A stretch of 64,000 nt of DNA from Agromyces aureus. Lineage in GTDB: Bacteria; Actinomycetota; Actinomycetes; Actinomycetales; Microbacteriaceae. The DNA is taken from positions 1,922,001-1,986,000 of the forward strand of contig NZ_CP013979.1 in the NCBI RefSeq assembly GCF_001660485.1. The letters are read 5' to 3'. The notes beneath the pieces were generated by a model. That model was not told the origin of the DNA, searched no databases, and worked only from the letters and a program-made list of their open reading frames with translations. Each line of letters opens with the position of its first letter. The stretch's first letter is position 1. Positions 9,401 through 18,392 of the stretch are shown in pieces. The translations under genes were made by a program, and so were the position numbers.

Positions 9401-10001
9401 GGCGCTCGAGCAGCGGCACCGGTTCCTCACCGAGCAGCTCACCGACCTCGCGAACACGCGCAAGGACCTGCTCACGATCATCGAGGAGATCGACGGCAAG
9501 ATGTCGACGATCTTCCGCGACGCGTTCGACGACACGCAGGAGGCGTTCGCGAAGGTGTTCCCGGTGCTGTTCCCCGGAGGTGTCGGCAGCATCTCGCTCA
9601 CCGACCCCGACGACATGCTGACGACCGGCATCGAGGTGGCCGTGCGACCCGCCGGCAAGAAGATCGAACGCCTCTCGCTGCTGTCGGGCGGCGAGCGCTC
9701 GCTCGCCGCGGTCGCGCTGCTCATGGCCATCTTCAAGGCCAGGCCCAGCCCGTTCTACATCATGGACGAGGTCGAGGCGGCGCTCGACGACGCCAACCTG
9801 GGGCGCCTGCTCACGACCATGGAAGACCTCCGCGCCGACAGCCAGCTCATCGTCATCACGCACCAGAAGCGCACGATGGAGATCGCCGACGCGCTCTACG
9901 GCGTCTCGATGCGCCAGGACGGCGTCTCGGCCGTCGTCGGACAGCGCGTGCGCGAGGAGCCCCGCGTGCGCGAGGAGCAGCCGGCGGCGCAGGCCAGCTG
10001 A
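6447..10001 (+). CDS. smc: Chromosome segregation protein SMC
   Basis: A 1184-residue SMC ATPase, subunit of the condensin-like SMC-ScpAB complex that compacts and individualises sister chromosomes. The N-terminal head has the Walker A GPNGSGKSN (about residue 32). Long coiled coils flank a hinge at roughly residues 500-640 (GVRGLLAESVQVSPGYEAAI to RFVVRGGTG). The C-terminal head contains the ABC signature LSGGERSLAAVAL (about 1077) and Walker B FYIMDEVEAALDD (about 1102). The GTG at 6447 is preceded by GGAAGGG at 6434-6440 and gives the standard start YLKSLTLKGFKSF. Length is typical. The longer open frame upstream is only high-GC read-through. Confidence 0.97.
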   Translation: MYLKSLTLKGFKSFAQPTTFAFEQGVTCIVGPNGSGKSNVVDALAWVMGEQGAKTLRGGKMEDVIFAGTSTRGPLGRAEVSLTIDNSDGALPIEYSEVSISRTLFRNGSSEYAINGETCRLLDVQELLSDSGLGREMHVIVGQGQLDAVLRATPEDRRGFIEEAAGILKHRRRKEKTIRKLDAMQANLTRLSDLAGEIRRQLKPLGRQAEVAREAAGIAAVVRDARARLLADDVIGLRRALEDHGRTEQQRHAERLVLQDQLEQRQARVAALEQSHLGDDVDTARATNFALEQARTALRSLDSLANQRIALLSVSDDASDAAPTVTRSMIDDALAELDEIRESIDVAGTALDEAQHATHDARSELDAVDAGIAKRSAEVQAYDLAISKLSGQADSEASKLAAVRGEVLRHRNALEASAERRERAAVALVEAQAEAEIEQSAETDLDEAYELAQSAVFEAEGEIERLREELHEREREHGALAARTQALSLALDQRDGSAALAGAELAGVRGLLAESVQVSPGYEAAIAAALGSLSDAVLVDDLGAAHRALVHAERGDLGRVALVLAEPAGSGSGVRGAVPHGLVAAAEVVTAPAGVLGLLAEVLIAADLDAVRAVESELAARAVPATVITRDGTVVGRFVVRGGTGRKQSRIELLAERDRAAARLDEVRSEIERRRAELGEQRELHARAKEAAKVALAALREFDTQLAQRTERLNRARVQAEAAEAESERLQAASANAEERVVVAEAASANAKGALEEARAVARPVLDPSARDAASARLERAREAEVEAKLRLETARERVRAEEARIRAMQAQHDAERHAAAEAARRAVVRRSQLEAATGVAAALPVALASVDVSVGEAGLALGRAEAERSARNEELQALRRDESTARERLHAVTEDVHGLELRIYEKKLQVGSLVERAESELGLEESVLVAEYGPDVPIPADDPDDPDAEPRPYRREEQQRRYTAAERKLSQLGRVNPLALEEFAALEQRHRFLTEQLTDLANTRKDLLTIIEEIDGKMSTIFRDAFDDTQEAFAKVFPVLFPGGVGSISLTDPDDMLTTGIEVAVRPAGKKIERLSLLSGGERSLAAVALLMAIFKARPSPFYIMDEVEAALDDANLGRLLTTMEDLRADSQLIVITHQKRTMEIADALYGVSMRQDGVSAVVGQRVREEPRVREEQPAAQAS

Positions 10002-10008
10002 CGAGGAC

Positions 10009-10048
10009 GGTGCGGGGGTCGCGAGCGCCAGCCCGCGACATCCGCACC
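10009..10048. terminator. Hairpin between smc and the GH13 gene
   Basis: The arms 10009-10023 and 10034-10048 pair over 15 positions with two adjacent mismatches and a 10-base loop. It lies between the convergent smc and GH13 genes and could terminate both; there is no U-tract, as is usual in actinobacteria. Confidence 0.5.
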
Positions 10049-10055
10049 CCTCGTG

Positions 10056-11717
10056 TCAGGTCAGCCTGCGGTCGTCGGGCTCGACGACGCGGAACCAGCG
10101 GTACCCGTAGGCGTCCAGGTGCACGTCGACGGCCCCGCGCTCGTCGAGCGGCGCGGTCGTGACCGCGAACAGGTCGGACAGCACGCTGTGCGGCGCGACC
10201 GGGCCGAGCTCGAGGCGCACGACGACGGGTGCGGCCGCGAAGTTGTGCACGGCGACGAACCTGCCGACGTCGGCGGTGATGCGGTGCGCGAGCACGGCCT
10301 CCAGCCCCGTCGGCAGCACGTCGAGCTCGCCCCACCCGATCTCGGGCGAGCTCCGATAGCGCGTCGTGAGCTGCCTGATGAACGACAGCAGCGAGTCGGG
10401 GTCGTGCATCTGGGCTTCGACGTTCACGTGCTCGGGCGCGTACCCCCCGCTCGGAGGCGCCGCCGCCAGCTTCGACGGAGCGGCACGCGAGAACCCGCCG
10501 TTGCGGCCGCCGTTCCACTGCATCGGCGTGCGGACGGCCTGGCGGCCCGGCTGCTCGCCGTTCTCGCCCATGCCGATCTCCTCCCCGTAGAAGAGCACCG
10601 GGGTGCCCGGCAGCGAGAACAGCAGGCTGTAGACCATGCGGACGCGTCGCGGATCGCCGTCGAGCATGGGCGGCAGCCGGCGCACGATGCCCCGGTCGTA
10701 GACGCGCATCCCGGGTTCGGGTGCGAATGCCGCGAAGACCTCCTCGCGTTCGGACTCCGACAGCTTGTCGAGCGTGAGCTCGTCGTGGTTGCGAACGAAG
10801 TTCGCCCATTGGGCCTCGGGTTCGAGGCGCGGGCGCTTCGCGAGGGTCTCGGCGAGCGGGCGTGCATCCTCGCGGGCGAGCGACAGGTAGAGCGACTGCA
10901 TGGCGAGGAAGTCGAACTGCATGGTCAGCTCGGCGGGCGCGCCGGCTCGCCCGAAGAAGTCGAGCTGCCCGTCATAGGGCAGGTTCACCTCGCCGAGCAT
11001 CACCGCTTCGCTCGACCTGCGCTGCAGGAACCGCCGCAGGTCGCGGAGGAACTCGTGCGGGTCGCCGATGTCGACGCCCTCCGGCGGTTCGATGAGGAAC
11101 GGCACCGCATCGACCCTGAAGCCCGAGATCCCGAGCTGCAGCCAGTAGCCGATCGTTTTCGCGATCTCGTCGCGGACGGCCGGGTTGGCGATGTTCAGAT
11201 CGGGCTGGTGACGGTAGAAGCTGTGGAGGTAGGACTGCCCGGTGCGCTCGTCGAACTCCCAGATCGAGTCCTCCTCGCCCGGGAACACGGCGTTCGGCGA
11301 CTTCGGCGGGTCGTCCCGCCAGACGTACCAGTCGCGGTACGGCGAGGTCCGACTTCGACGAGCGGAGCGGAACCACGGATGCCGCTCCGACGTGTGGTTC
11401 ATCACGAAGTCGACGATGACGCGCATGCCGCGATCGCGCGCGGTCCTGGTGAACTCCGCGACGTCGCCGAGCGAGCCGAGACGGGGGTCCACGCCGAAGA
11501 AGTCCGTGATGTCGTACCCGTCGTCGCGATCCGGCGTCGGCTGGAACGGCATCAGCCAGATGCAGGTCACGCCGAGCTCGGCGAGATGGTCGAGGCGATG
11601 GGCCAGGCCCTCGAAGTCGCCGAAGCCGTCGTCGTTCCAGTCCATGTAGGTCTCGACGTCGAGGCAGTACACGACCGCGGTCTTCCACCAGAGGTCGCTG
11701 CGATCCGTGATCTTCAT
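10056..11717 (-). CDS. GH13 alpha-glucan/trehalose-type enzyme (TreS-like)
   Basis: A 553-residue GH13 (alpha/beta)8-barrel enzyme close in layout to trehalose synthase. Conserved regions are all present: region I DFVMNHTS, region II GFRVDAVP with the nucleophile Asp (about residue 210), region III GEVNLP with the acid/base Glu (about 250), and region IV FVRNHDE (about 320). A C-terminal beta domain ends at HLDAYGYRWFRVVEP, as in TreS and related amylases. The ATG is preceded by GGAGGCGGG. It overlaps the upstream oxidoreductase gene by 4 bases, so the two are translationally coupled. It may interconvert or hydrolyse maltose/trehalose and feed the GlgE pathway at 58-60 kb, but it departs from canonical TreS at the N-terminus (VVYCLDVETYMDWNDDG), so substrate is open. 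Confidence 0.82.
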   Translation of the reverse strand: MKITDRSDLWWKTAVVYCLDVETYMDWNDDGFGDFEGLAHRLDHLAELGVTCIWLMPFQPTPDRDDGYDITDFFGVDPRLGSLGDVAEFTRTARDRGMRVIVDFVMNHTSERHPWFRSARRSRTSPYRDWYVWRDDPPKSPNAVFPGEEDSIWEFDERTGQSYLHSFYRHQPDLNIANPAVRDEIAKTIGYWLQLGISGFRVDAVPFLIEPPEGVDIGDPHEFLRDLRRFLQRRSSEAVMLGEVNLPYDGQLDFFGRAGAPAELTMQFDFLAMQSLYLSLAREDARPLAETLAKRPRLEPEAQWANFVRNHDELTLDKLSESEREEVFAAFAPEPGMRVYDRGIVRRLPPMLDGDPRRVRMVYSLLFSLPGTPVLFYGEEIGMGENGEQPGRQAVRTPMQWNGGRNGGFSRAAPSKLAAAPPSGGYAPEHVNVEAQMHDPDSLLSFIRQLTTRYRSSPEIGWGELDVLPTGLEAVLAHRITADVGRFVAVHNFAAAPVVVRLELGPVAPHSVLSDLFAVTTAPLDERGAVDVHLDAYGYRWFRVVEPDDRRLT

Positions 11718-12682
11718 CGACCCGCCTCCTTCAGGTCGGGGAGCACGTGCTCGGCGAACTCGTCGATGAACCCGTGCTGCTCGGTTCCGACGTGATGCAG
11801 GAAGATGCGGTCGACCCCGAGCTCCGCGATGCCGGTGAGATGGTCGAGGTGCCGGCCGGTGTCGGCCGACGCGATCAGGGTGGTCGCCACCTGCTCCGGC
11901 GAGGCGTCGGCGGTGCGGGCGTCGAAGTCCTCGGGGCGGTCGAGTTCCCATGCGAGGTGCGCGGGCACCAGGCTCTGGCGCCACTGGTCGTGCGCGATGG
12001 CGATCGCCTCGTCGTCGGTGCGCGCCCAGCTCAGGTGCACCTGCACGGCGATGGGACCCTCGCCGCCGGCATCCCGGTAGACGTCGATGAACTCGCGCAG
12101 CGCGTCTCGCGGCTGATCGACCGTGATGACGCCGTCGGCCCACGCTGCGACGTCGCGCGCGGTCTCGGTGCTCACCGCGGCCGCCAGGAGCGGCGGCGTT
12201 ACGTCGGGGAGGCTCCAGACGCGCGCACGGTCGACCCGGATGCGTCCGTCGACCGAGACCTCCTCGCCGGCGAGGAGGCGGCGGATGACGTCGACGACCT
12301 CCGTCAGCCGTGCATCGCGTTCCTCCTTCGCGGGCCAGGCGGTGCCCGTGACGTGCTCGTTGATCGCCTCGCCGCTGCCGAGCGCGGCCCAGAACCGGTT
12401 CGGGTACATCTCGGCGAGCGTCGCGAGCTTCTGGGCGGCGATCGCGGCGTGATAGCGCTGGCCTGGCGCGGTCACCACGCCGAGCGGCAGCGAGGTCGCT
12501 TCGAGCGCGGCCCCGAGCCAGCTCCACGCGTAGCCCGAGTGCCCCTGTCGAACGCTCCACGGCTCGAAGTGATCGCTGCACATGGCGGCGTCGAAGCCGG
12601 CCGCCTCGGCGCGCTTCACGGCATCGAGCAGTCGGCTGGGCGGCAGTTGTTCGTGCGAGGCGTGGAATCCCACGATCGTCAT
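11714..12682 (-). CDS. LLM-class flavin-dependent oxidoreductase
   Basis: A 322-residue luciferase-like monooxygenase-fold protein of the type that is found beside GH13 enzymes (TIGR03885-like 'non-F420 flavinoid' oxidoreductase). The N-terminus MTIVGFHASHEQLPPSRLL, the FDAAMCSDHFEPW segment, the GVVTAPGQRYHAAIAAQKLATLAEMYPNRFW flavin-site strand and a late GVDRIFLHHVG strand are typical. The ATG has an AAGGACTG ribosome binding region. It is first in a two-gene operon: its TGA overlaps the ATG of the GH13 gene. Whether it uses FMN or coenzyme F420, and its substrate, cannot be told from the sequence. Confidence 0.82.
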   Translation of the reverse strand: MTIVGFHASHEQLPPSRLLDAVKRAEAAGFDAAMCSDHFEPWSVRQGHSGYAWSWLGAALEATSLPLGVVTAPGQRYHAAIAAQKLATLAEMYPNRFWAALGSGEAINEHVTGTAWPAKEERDARLTEVVDVIRRLLAGEEVSVDGRIRVDRARVWSLPDVTPPLLAAAVSTETARDVAAWADGVITVDQPRDALREFIDVYRDAGGEGPIAVQVHLSWARTDDEAIAIAHDQWRQSLVPAHLAWELDRPEDFDARTADASPEQVATTLIASADTGRHLDHLTGIAELGVDRIFLHHVGTEQHGFIDEFAEHVLPDLKEAGR

Positions 12683-12776
12683 TCGCAGTCCTTTCGTCCC
12701 CTCGAGGCTGGCAACGCGCCCACCGCGCCGCCAACCCCTTGCAGGCCGGACGTGCCCCGTGTACGGCGACCCGCCC

Positions 12777-12782
12777 TAGGCT
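12777..12782 (+). promoter_or_regulatory. -10 box of leaderless ftsY promoter
   Basis: TAGGCT ends 6 bases before the ATG of ftsY and there is no Shine-Dalgarno sequence between them, consistent with a leaderless transcript. A -35 at the right spacing is not evident. Confidence 0.5.
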
Positions 12783-12788
12783 GGTCGT

Positions 12789-13664
<876 letters not shown>

Positions 13665-13693
13665 GGCCGGCCGAACAAGGGGGAGGGCGGCAG

Positions 13694-14182
13694 ATGGCCA
13701 CCGAACACGACTACTTCGGCGTCGTCGGCGACTACTGGTCCGAGATGATCGAGTACGCCGACCAGCGCGTCGAGGTCGTCCTCGAGACCGAAGACGACGA
13801 CGTGCCGATTCCGGCGCTGGATGCCGCGGCGGCACTCGTCAGCGAGCTCGAGTTCGCCGACGACGAGGTGCGCAACGCGTTCGTCGGCCAGCTCGATTCG
13901 GGCAGCTCTCCGGCCGTGAAGTTCCTCACCGTGCTGCTCGACCCCGAATCGGAGGTCGCCGAAGAGGTCGAGGAGGCGATCGGCCGCGACTCGGGCGACC
14001 GTCAGATCGACGCGCTGCGCTCGATGACGCTCGTGCGCGTCGACCTCCGCCCCGAGCTGTTCGGCGACGGGGAGGCGTTCGCGGAGTTCGAGTACGCGCT
14101 GGCGCCCGATGAGACCGACGAGCGACTCATCGCGACGATCGACGTCGGCCGCGATGTCGTCGACGCCCGTTTCGAGGGCTGA
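13694..14182 (+). CDS. DUF2004-like acidic protein
   Basis: A 162-residue, strongly acidic, soluble protein with no signal peptide or membrane helix. The start MATEHDYFGVV and the later DALRSMTLVRVDLRPELFGD and FEYALAPDETDERLIATID segments resemble DUF2004 proteins, which have no assigned function. The ATG lies behind a good GGGGGAGGG ribosome binding site at 13678-13686. It sits between ftsY and ffh, probably cotranscribed with ftsY. I recognise the family only loosely; the reading frame, codon use and ribosome binding site support it as a real gene. Confidence 0.75.
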   Translation: MATEHDYFGVVGDYWSEMIEYADQRVEVVLETEDDDVPIPALDAAAALVSELEFADDEVRNAFVGQLDSGSSPAVKFLTVLLDPESEVAEEVEEAIGRDSGDRQIDALRSMTLVRVDLRPELFGDGEAFAEFEYALAPDETDERLIATIDVGRDVVDARFEG

Positions 14183-14264
14183 CCCGCTCGACGGCCGACC
14201 CGCTGACCCGGTTCGAGGTCCGGGTCGAGCGCGACCGCGGCGCGAGGCGGTATCCCGGATCGCC

Positions 14265-14270
14265 TAGAAT
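14265..14270 (+). promoter_or_regulatory. -10 box of ffh promoter
   Basis: TAGAAT ends 9 bases ahead of the ffh ATG with no ribosome binding site in between, so the mRNA is leaderless or nearly so. The same hexamer serves yceD at 2675. Confidence 0.55.
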
Positions 14271-14279
14271 CGAACCACC

Positions 14280-15863
14280 ATGGCTACCTTCGGAAACCTG
14301 TCAGACCGCCTCGCCGAGACCTTCAAGAATCTCCGCACCAAGGGCAAGCTCTCTGCGGCCGACGTCGACGGCACCGTCCGCGAGATCCGTCGCGCGCTGC
14401 TCGATGCCGACGTCTCGCTCGACGTCGTCAAGCAGTTCACGTCGCACGTGCGCGAGCGCGCCCTCGGCGACGAGGTCAACAAGGCGCTGAACCCGGCGCA
14501 GCAGGTCGTGCAGATCGTCAACGACGAGCTCGTCGCGATCCTCGGCGGCCAGCAGCGTCGTCTGCAGTTCGCGAAGAACCCGCCGACGGTCATCATGCTC
14601 GCGGGCCTCCAGGGTGCCGGCAAGACCACCCTCGCGGGCAAGCTCGCGAAGCACCTCGTCAAAGAGGGCCACACGCCCATGCTCGTCGCGAGCGACCTCC
14701 AGCGACCGAACGCGGTGAACCAGCTCCAGGTCGTCGGGCAGCAGGCGGGCGTGCCGGTGTTCGCGCCCGAGCCCGGCAACGGCGTCGGCGACCCGGTGAA
14801 GGTCGCCAAGTCGGGTGTCGAGCAGGCTCGACGGGCCCAGCACGACGTCGTCATCATCGACACGGCCGGCCGCCTCGGCGTCGACGCCGAGATGATGAAG
14901 CAGGCGTCGAACATCCGCAAGGCGACGAACCCCGACGAGGTGCTCTTCGTCATCGATGCGATGATCGGTCAGGACGCGGTCACCACGGCCAAGGCCTTCC
15001 AGGACGGCGTCGACTTCACGGGCGTCGTGCTCTCCAAGCTCGATGGCGATGCGCGCGGCGGCGCCGCGCTCTCGGTCGCGTCGGTCACGGGCCGCCCGAT
15101 CATCTTCGCCTCCACGGGCGAGGGTCTCGACGACTTCGAGGCGTTCCACCCCGACCGCATGGCGAGCCGCATCCTCGACCTCGGCGACATCCTCACCCTC
15201 ATCGAGCAGGCCCAGTCGGCCTTCGACGAAGAGGAGGCGCTCAAGGTCGCCGAGAAGCTCGCGACCGAGCAGTTCACGCTCGAGGACTTCCTCGCGCAGA
15301 TGCAGCAGCTGCGCGGCGCCGGATCGATCAAGAAGATGCTCGGCATGCTCCCGGGTGCCGGCGGCATGAAGCAGCAGCTCGAGAACTTCGACGAGCGCGA
15401 GATCGTGCGCACCGAGGCGATCATCCAGTCCATGACGCCCGCCGAGCGCAAGAACACCAAGCTCCTGAACGGGTCGCGACGCGTGCGCATCGCGCGCGGC
15501 TCCGGCATGACCGTCACCGACGTCAACCAGCTCGTGCAGCGCTTCGAGCAGGCCGCGAAGATGATGAAGACCGTCGCGCGCGGCGGCATGCCGCAGATCC
15601 CGGGCATGGGTCCGCTGCCCGGTGGCGGCGGCCACGGCGGCGGCAAGCGCCAGGCGGCCAAGGGCAAGAAGAAGGCGTCGGGCTCGCGTTCGGGCAACCC
15701 CGCGAAGCGCGCGACCGAGAACCAGGCCATCGCCGAGGGGCGTCCGGTCGGTGGCGCGCCCGCGATCGCCGGCTCGGGTTTCGGACTCGGCTCGAAGGGC
15801 GGCGCAGCGCCGACCCCGTCGGCCGAGGACCTCGCGAAGATGCAGAAGCTCCTCGGGCGCTGA
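14280..15863 (+). CDS. ffh: Signal recognition particle protein Ffh
   Basis: A 527-residue SRP GTPase that binds signal peptides and 4.5S RNA. N domain residues 1-90; G1 GLQGAGKTTLAGKLA (about 107); G3 DTAGRLGVDAEMM; G4 SKLDGDARGG; GTPase closing motif STGEGLDDFEAFHPDRMASRIL. The methionine-rich M domain (residues about 310-450) includes MLGMLPGAGGMKQQ and the RNA-binding RRVRIARGSG helix. A 90-residue Gly/Lys/Ala-rich tail beyond the M domain lengthens it relative to E. coli Ffh, common in actinobacteria. A TAGAAT box directly precedes the ATG. Its stop codon lies in the first of three tandem 14-bp repeats. Confidence 0.97.
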   Translation: MATFGNLSDRLAETFKNLRTKGKLSAADVDGTVREIRRALLDADVSLDVVKQFTSHVRERALGDEVNKALNPAQQVVQIVNDELVAILGGQQRRLQFAKNPPTVIMLAGLQGAGKTTLAGKLAKHLVKEGHTPMLVASDLQRPNAVNQLQVVGQQAGVPVFAPEPGNGVGDPVKVAKSGVEQARRAQHDVVIIDTAGRLGVDAEMMKQASNIRKATNPDEVLFVIDAMIGQDAVTTAKAFQDGVDFTGVVLSKLDGDARGGAALSVASVTGRPIIFASTGEGLDDFEAFHPDRMASRILDLGDILTLIEQAQSAFDEEEALKVAEKLATEQFTLEDFLAQMQQLRGAGSIKKMLGMLPGAGGMKQQLENFDEREIVRTEAIIQSMTPAERKNTKLLNGSRRVRIARGSGMTVTDVNQLVQRFEQAAKMMKTVARGGMPQIPGMGPLPGGGGHGGGKRQAAKGKKKASGSRSGNPAKRATENQAIAEGRPVGGAPAIAGSGFGLGSKGGAAPTPSAEDLAKMQKLLGR

Positions 15864-15893
15864 ACTTCGGGCGCTGACGTTCGGGCGCTGACG
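15852..15893 (+). repeat. Triplicate 14-bp repeat across the ffh stop
   Basis: Three adjacent units (15852-15865, 15866-15879, 15880-15893) follow the pattern TTCGGGCGCTGACG; the second and third are identical and the first differs at three positions. Each holds a TGA, at 15861, 15875 and 15889, and because 14 is not a multiple of 3 these fall in all three frames. Confidence 0.85.
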
Positions 15894-15953
15894 TTCGTGA
15901 ACTGATCCCCGAGACCTGCTCCGCGGGCGTTCGGTGCGCCGCCGGTGCGCCGT

Positions 15954-16751
15954 TCAGTCGCGGAGCGTCCGTGCTTCGCGAAGGTACGCCGTGAGCGACG
16001 CGCCCTCGAGCAGTTCGATGCGCCGGTGCGTCTGGTCGATGCGTCGGCGGATGCGGCGGGTGGGCAGCTCGTCGTGCGAGGCCGCGAAGACCACGTTGCC
16101 GAGCCCGGCATCGGCGACGACCGTCGGGGAGACGAGCGCGGCCACCTCGTCGAATCCGTCGACGAGCGTCGCGCCCACCTCGCGCGAGAGCCCGAGCCCG
16201 ACGGTCGAGATGGTGTTGACGACGAGCACGCCGCCCGGAGCGAGCAGCCGCCCGAGATCGTCGAAGAACTCCGCCGTCGACAGGTGCTCCGGCGTGCGGC
16301 TGCCTGCGAAGAGATCGGCGATCACGAGGTCGAACTCCCGCCGATGCTCGACGGCGCGTTCGACGGCGGCGCGCGCGTCGTCGAACTCGAACGTGACCTC
16401 GATCGCGGGGTCCAGCGGCAGGGCGTCGAGCACGAACTCCAGCAGCGGGCGGTGCAGCTCGACGACGTGATGAGCGGATGTCGGGCGCGTCGCGCCGAGG
16501 TATCTCGCGATGGTCAGGGCGCCCGCGCCGAGGTGCAGCACCCTGAGTGACTCGTCGTGCTCGCGGCATCCGTCGACGATGGCGGCGACGAACCGCGTGT
16601 ACTCGAGCTGCAGGTCGCGCGCGTCGGCCGGGTTCACGTGCGACTGCGTGACGCCGTCGACGACGAGGGAGTATCCGCCGTTCGTGCCGCGGCCGGGCAG
16701 GAGCTCGGCACGCAGGTCGGGGGAGTCGAGTACCAGGGGCTCACCGTCCAT
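15954..16751 (-). CDS. Spermidine synthase-like SAM-fold protein
   Basis: A 265-residue class I methyltransferase-fold protein of the spermidine synthase group. The nucleotide-binding motif reads VLHLGAGALTIARYL (about residue 70) where true SpeE has a Gly-rich GGGDG, and the acidic residues follow in VVELHRPLLEFVLD, FEFDDARAAV and FDLVIADLFAG. Such shortened, diverged SpeE homologues are widespread in actinobacteria, and many probably do not make spermidine; no speD or other polyamine gene is in the window. The ATG follows a TAGAGT -10 box by 6 bases (leaderless). It is divergent from the GH1 gene and convergent with ffh. Confidence 0.82.
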   Translation of the reverse strand: MDGEPLVLDSPDLRAELLPGRGTNGGYSLVVDGVTQSHVNPADARDLQLEYTRFVAAIVDGCREHDESLRVLHLGAGALTIARYLGATRPTSAHHVVELHRPLLEFVLDALPLDPAIEVTFEFDDARAAVERAVEHRREFDLVIADLFAGSRTPEHLSTAEFFDDLGRLLAPGGVLVVNTISTVGLGLSREVGATLVDGFDEVAALVSPTVVADAGLGNVVFAASHDELPTRRIRRRIDQTHRRIELLEGASLTAYLREARTLRD

Positions 16752-16757
16752 GGTTCC

Positions 16758-16763
16758 ACTCTA
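16758..16763 (-). promoter_or_regulatory. -10 box of leaderless spermidine-synthase-like gene
   Basis: Read on the minus strand this is TAGAGT, ending 6 bases before the ATG at 16751. No ribosome binding site intervenes. The palindromic operator at 16782-16797 would overlap its -35 region as well as that of the divergent GH1 gene. Confidence 0.5.
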
Positions 16764-16781
16764 GGCGGGGTCCTCACGTTA

Positions 16782-16797
16782 CTTACAGCTCTGTAAG
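16782..16797. promoter_or_regulatory. Palindromic operator between divergent genes
   Basis: A perfect 7-bp inverted repeat, CTTACAG-CT-CTGTAAG, with two further matched bases on each side after a gap (TT..AA). It covers the expected -35 position of the GH1 promoter (-10 at 16815-16820) and is about 20 bases behind the -10 of the minus-strand gene. The form is typical of TetR-type or similar dimeric repressors. No regulator gene lies next to it. Confidence 0.65.
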
Positions 16798-16814
16798 CAA
16801 AGCGGCCGACGCGC

Positions 16815-16820
16815 TACAGT
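16815..16820 (+). promoter_or_regulatory. -10 box of the GH1 gene
   Basis: TACAGT, with the -35 position 17 bases upstream falling on the right half of the palindrome at 16782-16797. The transcript would have a leader of about 42 bases with a GGGGAGC ribosome binding site at 16854-16860. Confidence 0.45.
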
Positions 16821-16868
16821 GAATCGCGCGGACGACTGCCGCGATCTCACACTGGGGAGCTTCACACC

Positions 16869-18320
16869 ATGACCATCGGCTCGGCGGACTACCGCGACTC
16901 CGGCCTCACCTTCGGCCCCGACTTCCTCTTCGGCTCGGCCACCGCGTCGTACCAGATCGAAGGCGCCGCCACCGAAGACGGCCGCGGTCCCTCGATCTGG
17001 GACACCTTCAGTCACACGCCGGGCAAGGTCTGGAACGGCGACACCGGCGACCGGGCGTGCGACCACTACCACCGCCTCGACGAGGACCTCGACCTCATGG
17101 CCGACCTCGGACTCGAGGCCTACCGCTTCTCGATCGCGTGGCCGCGCATCCAGCCGACCGGCCGCGGCGAGGCCAACGAGGCGGGACTCGCGTTCTACGA
17201 GCGCCTCGTCGACGGACTCATCGCCCGCGGCATCCGCCCCATCGCGACCCTCTACCACTGGGATCTGCCGCAGGCCCTCGAAGACGAGGGCGGCTGGACG
17301 AACCGCGCGACCGCCGAGGCGTTCGCCGACTATGCGCGCATCCTGGGCGAGCGCCTGGGCGATCGCGTCGCCGTGTGGACCACCCTGAACGAGCCGTGGT
17401 GCTCGGCGTACCTGGGCTACGGCTCCGGCGCGCACGCCCCCGGCCTGCTCGACGGCGCGAAGGCCCTCGCGGCCGTGCACCACCTGAACCTCGCGCACGG
17501 GCTCGCGATCGAGGCCCTGCGCGGCGTGGTCACGAACGACCCCGGCTACTCGATCACCCTGAACCTGCACGTGATCCGCCCCTCGGGCCCGACCGGCCCC
17601 GAGGCCGCGCGCCGCATCGACGGACTGGCGAACCGCGTGTTCCTCGGGCCGCTCCTCGACGGCGAGTACCCTGCCGACGTGATCGCCGACACCGCGCACG
17701 TGACCGACTGGTCGTTCGTGAAGCCCGGCGACACCGAGGTGATCCGCCAGCCGCTGAGCCTCCTCGGCGTGAACTACTACTCCACCGTCACCGTGCGGAT
17801 GTGGGACGGCGAGAGCCCCCGCGCGAACGCCGACGGACACAAGGACATGGGCGGCACGGCCTGGCCCGGTTCCGAGCAGGTCGAGTTCCTCGAGCAGCCC
17901 GGTCCGTACACCGCGATGGGCTGGAACATCGACCCCTCCGGTCTCGAAGACCTGCTCGTGTCGCTGCACGAGTCCTATCCCGGGCTGCCGCTCATGGTCA
18001 CCGAGAACGGTGCGGCGTTCGAGGACGTCGTGGTCGACGGGCCCGACGGCCCCGCCGTGCACGATGTCGAGCGCACCGACTACCTGCGTCGCCACTTCAC
18101 GGCGGCGCACCGGGCGATCCAGCGCGGCGTCGACCTCCGCGGCTACCAGGTGTGGTCGCTCATGGACAACTTCGAGTGGGGCTACGGCTACTCCAAGCGC
18201 TTCGGCATCGTGCGCGTCGACTACGACACGTTCGAGCGCCTGCCGAAGGATTCCGCGCTCTGGTACGCCGAACTCATCCGCACGCGCGCGCTCCCCGAGG
18301 CACCGGTCCCGTCGGCCTGA
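16869..18320 (+). CDS. GH1 family beta-glucosidase
   Basis: A 483-residue cytoplasmic GH1 enzyme (no signal peptide) that hydrolyses beta-linked glucosides or related oligosaccharides after uptake. Landmarks: [15 protein letters not shown] at the N-terminus, the acid/base Glu175 in TTLNEPW, the nucleophile Glu379 in MVTENGAAF, and the closing aglycone/glycone site [20 protein letters not shown]. Length is standard. The ATG follows GGGGAGC by 8 bases. It is monocistronic, behind a palindromic operator, suggesting sugar-responsive repression by a factor encoded elsewhere. The exact glycosidic preference cannot be read from sequence. Confidence 0.95.
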   Translation: MTIGSADYRDSGLTFGPDFLFGSATASYQIEGAATEDGRGPSIWDTFSHTPGKVWNGDTGDRACDHYHRLDEDLDLMADLGLEAYRFSIAWPRIQPTGRGEANEAGLAFYERLVDGLIARGIRPIATLYHWDLPQALEDEGGWTNRATAEAFADYARILGERLGDRVAVWTTLNEPWCSAYLGYGSGAHAPGLLDGAKALAAVHHLNLAHGLAIEALRGVVTNDPGYSITLNLHVIRPSGPTGPEAARRIDGLANRVFLGPLLDGEYPADVIADTAHVTDWSFVKPGDTEVIRQPLSLLGVNYYSTVTVRMWDGESPRANADGHKDMGGTAWPGSEQVEFLEQPGPYTAMGWNIDPSGLEDLLVSLHESYPGLPLMVTENGAAFEDVVVDGPDGPAVHDVERTDYLRRHFTAAHRAIQRGVDLRGYQVWSLMDNFEWGYGYSKRFGIVRVDYDTFERLPKDSALWYAELIRTRALPEAPVPSA

Positions 18321-18392
18321 GCCTCGCGCTCGTCGTGATCATCGCGACGCAGCCTGCGGGATCGACCCCTTCAGCCGCGGAGGCGGCGCGGT

